The notes below the pieces were generated by a model. It made no database searches, was not told where the DNA came from, and worked only from the letters and a program-made list of their open reading frames with translations. A stretch of DNA of 42,030 nt from Serpentinicella sp031432315. Its GTDB lineage: Bacteria > Bacillota > Clostridia > Peptostreptococcales > Natronincolaceae. The position numbers were made by a program, and so were the translations under genes. Shown here piece after piece: positions 26,390-33,646 of the stretch. Position 1 is the stretch's first letter, and each line of letters begins with the position of its first letter. Location of the stretch: assembly GCF_031432315.1 (NCBI RefSeq), contig NZ_JAVKGO010000015.1:1-42030 (forward strand). The letters run 5' to 3'.

Positions 26390-26866
26390 GTGAAAAACAA
26401 AGACAAATACTGTACTGTAAGAGGATACGAGCTTCAAAGAAGAGAGGAAAATCTACTGACGCATAGTATGGAAGATTATCTGGAAATGATTTATCGTCAG
26501 TGTTTGGATGAAGGTTTTGCAAGAACAAACACTTTAGCTGAGCAGTTAAATGTTCAAGCTCCGTCTGTCTCAAAAATGGTTCAAAAACTTACTCGTTTAG
26601 GTTTGCTAAACTACGAAAAGTATGGGGTTATTCGTTTAACTGAAAAGGGCAAATCAATAGGTGCATTTTTACTGTATAGACATAATACGATTAAGGACTT
26701 TTTAAGACTTTTGACAATAGATGAGCACTTACTTTCTCAAACTGAAACATTGGAACACAATATTAATATTGATACGCTAAAAAAACTGACTTTATTAATT
26801 GATTTTTTCAAAGAAAACGCTGATCTACAAGAAAAGTTTCAAACACATGTTAAAAATAATATTTAG
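26390..26866 (+). CDS. DtxR/MntR-family metal-dependent regulator
   Basis: 158-residue transcription factor of the DtxR/MntR type. The N-terminal winged helix (MEDYLEMIYRQC...ARTNTLAEQLNVQAPSVSKM VQKL...GLLNYEKYGVIRLTEKG) is followed by a helical dimerisation region with H-N-T and metal-ligand candidates (Glu/His in LLTIDEHLLSQTETLEH). The C-terminal SH3-like domain is absent, as in MntR. Expected role: Mn(II)- or Fe(II)-dependent repression of metal uptake. GTG at 26390 has AAAAGG (26373-26378) at a sensible distance; GTG at 26381 in the same frame is too close. No transporter is adjacent, so the targets lie elsewhere. Confidence 0.8.
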   Translation: MKNKDKYCTVRGYELQRREENLLTHSMEDYLEMIYRQCLDEGFARTNTLAEQLNVQAPSVSKMVQKLTRLGLLNYEKYGVIRLTEKGKSIGAFLLYRHNTIKDFLRLLTIDEHLLSQTETLEHNINIDTLKKLTLLIDFFKENADLQEKFQTHVKNNI

Positions 26867-26890
26867 TAATTATGAAAAAATACCATAATG

Positions 26891-26920
26891 AAAAGCACTA
26901 GCTTTGGCTAGTGCTTTTTC
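26891..26920. terminator. bidirectional intrinsic terminator
   Basis: AAAAGCACTAGC (26891-26902) pairs with GCTAGTGCTTTT (26907-26918) around TTTG, with A and T runs on both sides. It serves the regulator and the convergent DUF523 gene, whose stop codon lies inside the right arm. Confidence 0.88.
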
Positions 26921-27861
26921 TTTTGCAGCATTTTTGCTATTCTCTGTTTGTCTCTGTACAAAATTGGTGCCGAGGAGAAAAATGTTCCTTTTTCGAAAGC
27001 TTCTCTTTCTAAAAGTATTAGTTCCTGTGCGATACGGGTCATTCCACGATCTGTTTCTGGTCGTTTGATTAAATCTATCTCTTCATTAAACTTTTGTTTA
27101 TAGTATACATAGCTTTTCCATAAACGCTGTTTTATTCTAGGTAACGTTGAAGGCTTTCTTAAAATGGTTGTAACCTCATTTTTTATATTTTCTGCTATAT
27201 TAGCATCAAACCCTTTTGGTAGGTTTGCAAGGTCTTTTCCAATTTGTTTTGCTGCTTTAGGTGCTAGCTCTTGGCATAAAAACTTCACTGTGTACCAAAA
27301 ATTATATAAATCTTGTTTGTTTCTGATTTCTTGTTTTTTCACCCATACAAAAGCGTGTAGTCGTCTTCGCCAATCCCACCACTTAATTGGACTTTCTAAA
27401 TCTAAAGCTGGTATTAGGAAAAAACCTTCTTTAATTAGTAAAGCACCAAATACTCCCGGTGGCTTGCCTGCACTTCTTCCTTTTAAAGTGGTTCTTTCAA
27501 CGCCACATGTGGGACTACCTTCCATGTAAACATAGCCTACAGCATTGACTTTTTTAAGTAGGTCTAAAGTTTGTAAGGAAGCTTCTTTTAGTTCTTCTGT
27601 TACGTCTCTTGCACTACTACTTCTAACTCTAGCATTTCCTTCCCAAACATCGTTGCCATTTCCTCCAACGATTTTAATCGTATCTCTTGGTACTCCAAGA
27701 CCGGCCATTACCTCTGGGCATACGGGATGCCAAATAAAATCCCCTTGTTCTCTCCCTAGGTTACTAAGTCTATCCCAGCCTTTTTGGTTATATCTAATAG
27801 GTGCCCCCATGTTACAAGCACTTATACCTAACACAACTCTTTCATCAATAATACGTTCCAT
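26908..27861 (-). CDS. DUF523/DUF1722-family protein
   Basis: 317 residues with a DUF523-like N-terminal domain: VLGISACNMGAPIRYN, HPVCPEVMAGLGVPRD, IKIVGGNGNDVWEG and the GSPTCGVERTTLKGR motif with conserved Cys. The Cys-rich pattern (SACN, VCPE, PTCG) suggests metal or cofactor binding; the family function is not established, although DUF523 is fused to DUF1722 in photolyase-linked proteins. The C-terminal 140 residues are helical and specific to this long version. ATG at 27861 is preferred to one 6 bases upstream because GGAGGG then lies 6 bases away. It is a single gene convergent with the metal regulator. Confidence 0.8.
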   Translation of the reverse strand: MERIIDERVVLGISACNMGAPIRYNQKGWDRLSNLGREQGDFIWHPVCPEVMAGLGVPRDTIKIVGGNGNDVWEGNARVRSSSARDVTEELKEASLQTLDLLKKVNAVGYVYMEGSPTCGVERTTLKGRSAGKPPGVFGALLIKEGFFLIPALDLESPIKWWDWRRRLHAFVWVKKQEIRNKQDLYNFWYTVKFLCQELAPKAAKQIGKDLANLPKGFDANIAENIKNEVTTILRKPSTLPRIKQRLWKSYVYYKQKFNEEIDLIKRPETDRGMTRIAQELILLEREAFEKGTFFSSAPILYRDKQRIAKMLQKKKH

Positions 27862-27976
27862 TGTCATCCCTCCAAATAAGTGTGAAGAAAACTAGTGTAT
27901 TTATCTATTTATTCTTTACCCTGTGAGAGTGGCATATAATCAAAAATAAGTGGTATTTTTTCATGCAAATTCTTAC

Positions 27977-28000
27977 AAAAAAAGCGCCCTATTGGACGCT
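27977..28000 (-). terminator. terminator of the arginine operon
   Basis: On the minus strand AGCGTCC-AATA-GGGCGCT is followed by seven Ts, 26 bases after the argD stop. One mismatch lies in the stem. Confidence 0.78.
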
Positions 28001-28025
28001 ATATAAAAGCGTAAAACTAAATTTA

Positions 28026-29219
28026 TTATTTTATTTCTTTAAATATATCCGATAATGTACTAATTACTTGATCAACTTCTTTTTCAGTTATGGTTAAAGC
28101 AGGTAGAAACCTTAGTACAGTACCTGATGTACAGTTGATCAGCACACCTTTTTTAAATGCACTTTCTACAATTGGCGCTCCTTCAATCTCTAATTCTAAG
28201 CCTTTAATTAACCCTTTGCCTTTCACTTGTTTCACCCAAGCATACTGGTCAACAAACTTTTGTAATTGATTTGAAAAGTATTCGCCGATTTTTTCTGCAT
28301 TTTCCCAAAGTTTTTCTTCTATAATTGTTTCCATTGCAGCGACTCCTACACCACAGGAGAAAGGATTGCCACCAAAGGTTGTACCGTGGTCACCAGGATT
28401 AAAGGCACTTGCTACCTCATCTGTAGCAACTACTGCACCGATTGGTACACCGGCGCCAAGGGCTTTTGCTAGTGTCATAATATCTGGTATAACACCGTAA
28501 TCCTCGTAAGCAAAAAGTTTTCCTGTTCGACCTATACCACATTGAACTTCATCAAAAATAAGTAAAATGTCTTTTTCTGTACATATTTTCCTTACAGCTG
28601 TTAAAAATTCCTGTTCTGCTGGGGTAACGCCACCCTCGCCTTGCACTGGTTCTAACATAATTGCACATGTATTTTCAGTAATGGCAGCTTCTACGGATTT
28701 AATATCATTAAATGTAGCTTCTTTAAAGCCTGCTGGAATAGGGGCATAGCCTTCACGATATTTTTTATTTGCTGTTATACTCAACGTCGCCATTGTTCTA
28801 CCGTGAAATGCACCGGACATGGCAATAATTTCGTTTTTTCCTTCACCATATTTCTTATATGCATACTTTCTCGCAAGCTTAATTGCACCTTCATTCGCTT
28901 CAGCACCACTGTTTGCAAAAAAAGCTTTGTCGGCAAAAGAATTTTCTACTAGCATTTTTCCTAATTTAACTTGGTTTTCAATCCAATATAAATTTGAAGT
29001 ATGAAGCAGCTTTTCTCCTTGATTCTTAATTGCTTCAACAATTTTGGGATGGGAATGACCTAGTCCATTAACTGCTAGACCACCGACCATGTCTAAATAT
29101 TCATTTCCTTCTGTATCTTTTAAATAGGATCCTTTCCCTTCGGAAAAAGCAATTGGTATTCTTTTATAAGTATTCATTAAATAGTTTTGACCGTCTTGTA
29201 CAAGTTGATTAATATCCAT
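28026..29219 (-). CDS. argD: acetylornithine aminotransferase
   Basis: 397-residue class-III PLP aminotransferase that converts N-acetylglutamate semialdehyde to N-acetylornithine with glutamate as amino donor. The PLP pattern is present: GAEANEGAIKLARKY, FHGRTMATLS, the IFDEVQCGIGRTG stretch with the cofactor-binding Asp, and the Schiff-base lysine in TLAKALGAGVPIGA. ATG at 29219 is chosen because AGGAGG lies 7 bases upstream; an in-frame ATG at 29240 lacks a site and would overlap argB. It is the last gene of argC-argJ-argB-argD, 13 bases after argB, and is followed by a terminator. Some ArgD proteins also act on succinyldiaminopimelate, which cannot be excluded. Confidence 0.95.
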   Translation of the reverse strand: MDINQLVQDGQNYLMNTYKRIPIAFSEGKGSYLKDTEGNEYLDMVGGLAVNGLGHSHPKIVEAIKNQGEKLLHTSNLYWIENQVKLGKMLVENSFADKAFFANSGAEANEGAIKLARKYAYKKYGEGKNEIIAMSGAFHGRTMATLSITANKKYREGYAPIPAGFKEATFNDIKSVEAAITENTCAIMLEPVQGEGGVTPAEQEFLTAVRKICTEKDILLIFDEVQCGIGRTGKLFAYEDYGVIPDIMTLAKALGAGVPIGAVVATDEVASAFNPGDHGTTFGGNPFSCGVGVAAMETIIEEKLWENAEKIGEYFSNQLQKFVDQYAWVKQVKGKGLIKGLELEIEGAPIVESAFKKGVLINCTSGTVLRFLPALTITEKEVDQVISTLSDIFKEIK

Positions 29220-29232
29220 TTGTTTTCCTCCT

Positions 29233-30090
29233 TTATGCATCCGTAATCATCGTTCCAATACCATCATCTGTAAATATTTCTAATAGTATAGAATGTTGCT
29301 TTCTTCCATCAATAATATGAGCGCTCTCCACACCGTTTGTTACAGCTTCAAGACAGCATTTTATTTTTGGTATCATACCACCCTTTATTACGCCACCATG
29401 AATTAAGTCCATAATTTGATCTGATTTTATACGGGGTATAATACTGTCAACGTCGTTTGCATCTTTCATCACGCCGCGCACATCTGTCATAAGTATTATC
29501 TTCTTTGCATTAAGGGCCGCGGCTAAGTTCCCTGCAACTTCGTCTGCATTTATATTAAAAGACTGGCTGTTTTCTCCTATACCTATAGGAGATATTACAG
29601 GTATATAACCTTTTTCAATAACTGTATTGATTAAATCTGTATCGATTGATTCTATTTTACCCACTAATCCTAAAGTAGGATCTTTTTGTTTTGCTTGTAT
29701 GGTATTTCCGTCTTTTCCATTTATACCAATAGATTTAATCCCATTTTGATTAAATAAAGAAACAATTTGATTGCTAATTTTACCTGTCAATACCATTTCT
29801 GTAATGTACATCGTTTCTTCATCTGTTACTCTTAATCCATCTATAAATTTGGTTTCTTTACCTAACTTTTTTAGCATTTCAGTAATTTCTGGTCCACCGC
29901 CATGTACGACAACTGGATTCATGCCTACGTATTTCATAAGAACAATATCTCTTATAACTGTTTTCTTTAGATCTTCATTAATCATGGCATTACCACCATA
30001 CTTAATAACGATTGTCTCATTATGAAAAGATTTTATATATGGCAGACTCTCTATAAGTACGTCTGCCTTTTGACAGGGTGTCATCTCCAT
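29233..30090 (-). CDS. argB: N-acetylglutamate kinase
   Basis: 285-residue amino-acid kinase that phosphorylates N-acetylglutamate, the second committed step of arginine synthesis. The nucleotide-binding IVIKYGGNAM near the N-terminus, VVVHGGGPEI, the substrate-loop FIDGLRVTD and NINADEVAGNLA match the family. The N-terminal extension of about 20 residues (CQKADVLIESLPYI) is the helix found in arginine-inhibited hexameric kinases, so feedback inhibition by arginine is likely. ATAGGAGG precedes the ATG. It is 12 bases after argJ and 13 bases before argD, within one operon. Confidence 0.96.
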   Translation of the reverse strand: MEMTPCQKADVLIESLPYIKSFHNETIVIKYGGNAMINEDLKKTVIRDIVLMKYVGMNPVVVHGGGPEITEMLKKLGKETKFIDGLRVTDEETMYITEMVLTGKISNQIVSLFNQNGIKSIGINGKDGNTIQAKQKDPTLGLVGKIESIDTDLINTVIEKGYIPVISPIGIGENSQSFNINADEVAGNLAAALNAKKIILMTDVRGVMKDANDVDSIIPRIKSDQIMDLIHGGVIKGGMIPKIKCCLEAVTNGVESAHIIDGRKQHSILLEIFTDDGIGTMITDA

Positions 30091-30102
30091 TTTTACTTCC
30101 TC

Positions 30103-31323
30103 CTATGTTCTATACGCTCCATTTATTTTAACATAGTCATAAGATAAATCACAGCCCCATCCTGTTGCTGATTCATCCCCTTCATTAAAATCTACTAAAA
30201 TTTTTATTTCTTTGTATTTTAATATTTCGGCTACGTCGTCTTCTTCATAGTCTGTTCCTTGACCTTTTTCAAAAATGGTTACACGACCACCTTCACTCTC
30301 AAGGGTAACATCTGTATTTTCTATGGTAAAATTAGCTTCTGAATAACCTATGGCACAAACGATTCTTCCCCAGTTTCCGTCTTCACCAAATATAGCTGTC
30401 TTTACAAGACTGGAGTTTAAAATACTCTTTATTGATTTTCTTGCGTCTTCTTTTGTTGCACTATTTTTTACGGTTACTTCTATAAATTTTGTTGCGCCTT
30501 CACCATCTTTTACAATAGATTTGGCTAGATATTCGTGTACATACTTAAATGCTTCAATGAACTTTTCCTTATCCTTGTGTTTTGCTGTTATTGTTTCATT
30601 TTCAGCTAATCCGTTTGCCATGGCACACACCATATCATTTGTACTAGTATCGCCATCAACTGAAATCATATTGTATGTATCCTTCGTTACATCTTTTAGT
30701 AGCTGATCTAAATATTCTGAATCTATATTTGCATCTGTTGTTACAAAGGCTAGCATTGTTGCCATATTAGGATGTATCATTCCCGATCCTTTGGCGATAC
30801 CACCTATTGTTACTTTTTTATCATCTATTTCAACCTCTACTGCAACATTTTTTTTACCAGTATCTGTCGTTAGTATTCCTTCCGCTGCGTCTTGCCCCCC
30901 ATTATAGCTTAAAGCATCTGCTGCGGTTTCAATTCCCTTCATAACGGTTTCCATTGGCATACTAACACCAATAACCCCTGTAGAAGACACAATAACAGCT
31001 TCTTTTGGAATGTTTAGCACTTCTGCTGTTTTTTCTGCCATGCTCTCGGCATCTTTTTGACCTTGATCACCGGTACAAGCATTAGCATTACCACTATTTA
31101 CAATAATTGCTTGTGCTTTTTTGTTTTTTATATGCTCCCGTGACACCGTAACTGGCGCTGCACAAACTTTATTCGTAGTAAATAGGGCAGCTGTACTAGC
31201 CATAACATCACTAAGGATTAAAGTCATATCTTTCATTTTCTTTTTTATGCCAGTATGCACTCCACTTGCTTTATATCCTTTAGGAGAGGTTACATCGCCC
31301 TCTATTATTTTATAATTTTTCAT
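30103..31323 (-). CDS. argJ: ornithine acetyltransferase/N-acetylglutamate synthase
   Basis: 406-residue Ntn-fold enzyme that moves the acetyl group from N-acetylornithine to glutamate, giving the cyclic arginine pathway. It is made as a precursor that cuts itself at an Ala-Thr bond, seen in HPNMATMLAF, where the Thr becomes the nucleophile. Further marks are TTNKVCAAPV near the N-terminus, IIVNSGNANACTG and EDGNWGRIVCA. Full length, with no argA gene in view, so the bifunctional form is likely but cannot be proved from sequence. It starts 15 bases after argC and precedes argB. Confidence 0.95.
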   Translation of the reverse strand: MKNYKIIEGDVTSPKGYKASGVHTGIKKKMKDMTLILSDVMASTAALFTTNKVCAAPVTVSREHIKNKKAQAIIVNSGNANACTGDQGQKDAESMAEKTAEVLNIPKEAVIVSSTGVIGVSMPMETVMKGIETAADALSYNGGQDAAEGILTTDTGKKNVAVEVEIDDKKVTIGGIAKGSGMIHPNMATMLAFVTTDANIDSEYLDQLLKDVTKDTYNMISVDGDTSTNDMVCAMANGLAENETITAKHKDKEKFIEAFKYVHEYLAKSIVKDGEGATKFIEVTVKNSATKEDARKSIKSILNSSLVKTAIFGEDGNWGRIVCAIGYSEANFTIENTDVTLESEGGRVTIFEKGQGTDYEEDDVAEILKYKEIKILVDFNEGDESATGWGCDLSYDYVKINGAYRT

Positions 31324-31338
31324 TTAAATCCCCCCACT

Positions 31339-32382
31339 TTAAGGCAAAATTGGAACATGATTTAGCCCTTCTGTTTCATCAATACCAAACATAATATTCA
31401 TATTTTGTATGGCTTGCCCTGCAGCACCTTTTACTAAATTGTCAATGGCGCTAACGATAATAATTGATTTTGTTCTTTCATCTACTTTAAATCCAATATC
31501 ACAATAGTTCGATGCATATACAGCTTTCGTTTGAGGATACACATCTTTATCTAGTATTCTTACAAAGGGTTCTTCCCCGTAATATTTACTGTAAACAGAT
31601 TTTATTGCATCATAATCTAATCCTTTTAAATTTTTAACGTAGATTGTACTAAGGATGCCCCTGGTCATTGGCGCTAAATGGGGTGTAAATTGTATAAACA
31701 TTTCCCCACCAGCAGCTTTTGATAGTTCCTGTTCAATTTCTGGTGTATGTCTGTGGCTTCCTATACCATAGGCTTTCATGTTTTCATTACACAATGCGTA
31801 TAGATTCCCTTCTGAAGGTGTTCTGCCTGCTCCTGAAACTCCAGATTTTGAGTCTGCTATTGGTATATCTTGATCGCTTATTATTTTTTCTTTTAATAAA
31901 GGATATAAGGCTAATATAATACTTGTCGGATAACACCCTGGATTTGCGATTAATTTGGCATTCGGGATTTTCCCTCTATTAATTTCGCATAATCCATATA
32001 CCGCATCCTTTAGTTCTTCTTTTGCGGTATGTGCTACTTTGTACCAAGCTTCATATGTATCCACATCATCGATCCTAAAATCTGCTGATAAGTCAATAAC
32101 TTTTACCCCTTTTGACAAAGCATGCTTAATAGCAGATTGGCTTAGTCCATGGGGTAAGGCTGAAAATAAAATGTCAATATTTTCTAAATCATATTCCATA
32201 TTTACGGTACTACATTTTTCAGTTATAATGTCTAACATGTTTGGATAAACTTTCCCAAATTCTTTATCTTTATATGTTCTTGAATCTAAAAAAGCAATAT
32301 CTACCTCAGGGTGATTTGCTATTAACCTTGTTAGTTCTGCTCCTACAAATCCTGTAGCGCCTATTATACCCGCTCGAATCAT
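31339..32382 (-). CDS. argC: N-acetyl-gamma-glutamyl-phosphate reductase
   Basis: 347-residue NADPH-dependent reductase, first gene of the arginine operon. The Rossmann start IIGATGFVGAELTRLI, catalytic Cys in ANPGCYPTSI and the conserved SGVSGAGRTPSEGNLY and GSHRHTPEIEQEL stretches identify it. It produces N-acetylglutamate semialdehyde from the ArgB product. AGGAGTGGGAG precedes the ATG. The promoter and ARG-box-like operator lie upstream (32416-32458), so the whole cluster should be repressed when arginine is plentiful. Confidence 0.96.
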   Translation of the reverse strand: MIRAGIIGATGFVGAELTRLIANHPEVDIAFLDSRTYKDKEFGKVYPNMLDIITEKCSTVNMEYDLENIDILFSALPHGLSQSAIKHALSKGVKVIDLSADFRIDDVDTYEAWYKVAHTAKEELKDAVYGLCEINRGKIPNAKLIANPGCYPTSIILALYPLLKEKIISDQDIPIADSKSGVSGAGRTPSEGNLYALCNENMKAYGIGSHRHTPEIEQELSKAAGGEMFIQFTPHLAPMTRGILSTIYVKNLKGLDYDAIKSVYSKYYGEEPFVRILDKDVYPQTKAVYASNYCDIGFKVDERTKSIIIVSAIDNLVKGAAGQAIQNMNIMFGIDETEGLNHVPILP

Positions 32383-32415
32383 ACTCCCACTCCTATCTAA
32401 TATTTATAAAAATAT

Positions 32416-32458
32416 ATGTATATTTATTCATTATATACTATTCAGAATATTTTCTCAA
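32416..32458 (-). promoter_or_regulatory. argC promoter and ARG box
   Basis: On the minus strand, -35 TTGAGA (32453-32458), 17-bp spacer and -10 TATAAT (32430-32435). Right after it, ATGAATAAATATACAT (32416-32431) differs from the ArgR/AhrC ARG-box palindrome ATGAATnnnnATTCAT by one base. A second TATTC-T-GAATA half-palindrome lies in the spacer. Bound ArgR would cover the -10 and start site. Confidence 0.7.
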
Positions 32459-32467
32459 ATGCTTTTT

Positions 32468-32490
32468 TTGTATACATATTTAGTATACAA
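32468..32490. promoter_or_regulatory. TTGTATAC palindrome upstream of argC promoter
   Basis: TTGTATAC and GTATACAA, perfect 8-bp arms with a 7-bp spacer, sit between the upstream terminator and the -35. It may be an additional operator. The regulator is unknown. Confidence 0.45.
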
Positions 32491-32507
32491 CACTTAATCT
32501 ATAAAAT

Positions 32508-32545
32508 AAATGATCTACACTGTTTGTGTAGATCATTTTTACTAT
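32508..32545. terminator. terminator after DUF948 gene
   Basis: TGATCTACAC (32511-32520) pairs perfectly with GTGTAGATCA (32526-32535) around TGTTT. On the minus strand it is followed by TTTATTTTAT and separates the YtxH-DUF948 unit from the arginine operon. Confidence 0.82.
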
Positions 32546-32554
32546 CTTTATTTA

Positions 32555-32956
32555 TTATTTTTTAAAAATTCCTTTTTTCTTAGGTTTCCCAAACACATCA
32601 GCAATTAAACTAACGATTCCCAACAGATCACGGATTGGTTCTATAATATCTTCGTTTACACCTTGTACTGCTGAAGCTGTATATTCTACTGTATCATCAA
32701 TATTTTTAAAAGCATTTTTTACATGTTTCATTTCTTCATTTACATCAGTAGTAATTTCTTCTACATTTGAAAGTACATTTGGAATACGCTTTAAACTTTC
32801 ATCTATATTTTCTTCATTTTTTGTTAAAATATTTTGTACTATTTTTAAAGTTTCATTCAATTTTTGAACTGCTGTAAAAATAACGACTAAAACACCAACG
32901 CCAAGTACCGTTAATATTAACCAAAGTATTGTATTTAAATTAACTGTTACCTCCAT
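32555..32956 (-). CDS. DUF948-family membrane protein
   Basis: 133 residues. One N-terminal transmembrane helix (ILWLILTVLGVGVLVVIFTAV, about 9-30) leads to a long amphipathic coiled coil with regular spacing (LNETLKIVQNILTKNEENID..., NVEEITTDVNEEMKHVK) and a Lys-rich tail KPKKKGIFKK. This is the DUF948 layout seen in Firmicutes envelope/stress operons next to YtxH proteins. AAAGGTGGG precedes the ATG. It starts 15 bases after the YtxH gene, so the two share a transcript. Function unknown; an envelope-stress role is usually inferred. Confidence 0.85.
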   Translation of the reverse strand: MEVTVNLNTILWLILTVLGVGVLVVIFTAVQKLNETLKIVQNILTKNEENIDESLKRIPNVLSNVEEITTDVNEEMKHVKNAFKNIDDTVEYTASAVQGVNEDIIEPIRDLLGIVSLIADVFGKPKKKGIFKK

Positions 32957-32971
32957 TATAACCCACCTTTA

Positions 32972-33364
32972 TTAGTTATTCTCTTCTTCATCTTCCATTG
33001 TGCATACTTCTTCATCACTATATATATTACATGTCCCACTTACTTTATCTTTAAGGATAATTAGTTTATCTTCTACTATCTCTTTTTGATCAGCATATAT
33101 TTCTGTAAGTTTTTCTTTCCCCTCAGCAAAATTGGTTTGAAGTTGATCTTTAACTTTGGATAACTCCTCTTTTGTTTTTTTACGAGTGTTTTCTCCTTTA
33201 TCCGGCGCAAAGAAAAGTCCGGCTAATCCACCGATAACCGTTCCTGCTATTAAGCCCTTTGTGATACCTTTTTTTCTTTCGTTATTTTTTTCTTCTTGAA
33301 TCTTTCTTCCGTCTAACATTTTTTTTACGGTTTCAATTTTTTCTTGTGCATTTCGTATGTACAT
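32972..33364 (-). CDS. YtxH-family protein
   Basis: 130 residues. A basic N-terminal region is followed by the glycine-rich hydrophobic hairpin GLIAGTVIGGLAGLFFAPDKG (about 34-54), the signature of YtxH general-stress proteins. Then comes a helical amphipathic tail (KEELSKVKDQLQ...) and an acidic end. AGGGGGGAAA precedes the ATG. It is the first gene of the YtxH-DUF948 unit. In Bacillus these genes belong to the general stress regulon, but here a plain sigma-A-like promoter is seen. Confidence 0.88.
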   Translation of the reverse strand: MYIRNAQEKIETVKKMLDGRKIQEEKNNERKKGITKGLIAGTVIGGLAGLFFAPDKGENTRKKTKEELSKVKDQLQTNFAEGKEKLTEIYADQKEIVEDKLIILKDKVSGTCNIYSDEEVCTMEDEEENN

Positions 33365-33406
33365 ATATTTCCCCCCTATTTTTTAGTTAAATTTATTTAT
33401 ATGGTA

Positions 33407-33436
33407 ATTATACCCTAAAAAAACAAGTTAAATCAA
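33407..33436 (-). promoter_or_regulatory. sigma-A-like promoter of YtxH gene
   Basis: On the minus strand TTGATT (33431-33436), 18-bp spacer, TATAAT (33407-33412), about 43 bases before the ATG. Confidence 0.6.
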
Positions 33437-33450
33437 TAGATTTAAAATAA

Positions 33451-33593
33451 GTGGCTCACGCCACTCTCGCTAGGAAACCCAAGTTTTCCCAATAACAACA
33501 AAACTGTCTGAGCACCTTACTAGTACCGCAGGAAATTTCATCCTCCACAAACCCTGTTTTTATAGTAGAAAAGTAGAATTTTCCTACTATATA
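33451..33593. ncRNA. structured GC-richer intergenic segment, unassigned
   Basis: Lies between the glnA terminator and the YtxH promoter. It contains the hairpin GTGGC-TCAC-GCCAC (33451-33464), GGAAAC/GTTTTCC (about 33473-33489), GAGGA/TTCCT pairing (about 33526-33545) and the inverted repeat ATAGTAG/CTACTAT (about 33562-33590). Its base composition is clearly richer than its neighbours and no ORF fits. It could encode a small RNA or be a relic of a small repeat element. No riboswitch consensus is matched. Confidence 0.3.
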
Positions 33594-33626
33594 AAAAAGG
33601 ATAGAGATACGCTACGTATCTCTATC
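33594..33626 (-). terminator. glnA terminator
   Basis: GATAGAGATACG (33600-33611) and its exact complement (33615-33626) with a 3-base loop. On the minus strand it is followed by CTTTTTTATA, 21 bases after the glnA stop. Confidence 0.88.
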
Positions 33627-33646
33627 TTAAATACAATTTATATAAT

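Noticed and set aside
33451..33593. T-box, glutamine, THF, c-di-GMP or SAM riboswitch
   Set aside because: None of the defining motifs of these classes could be found on either strand.
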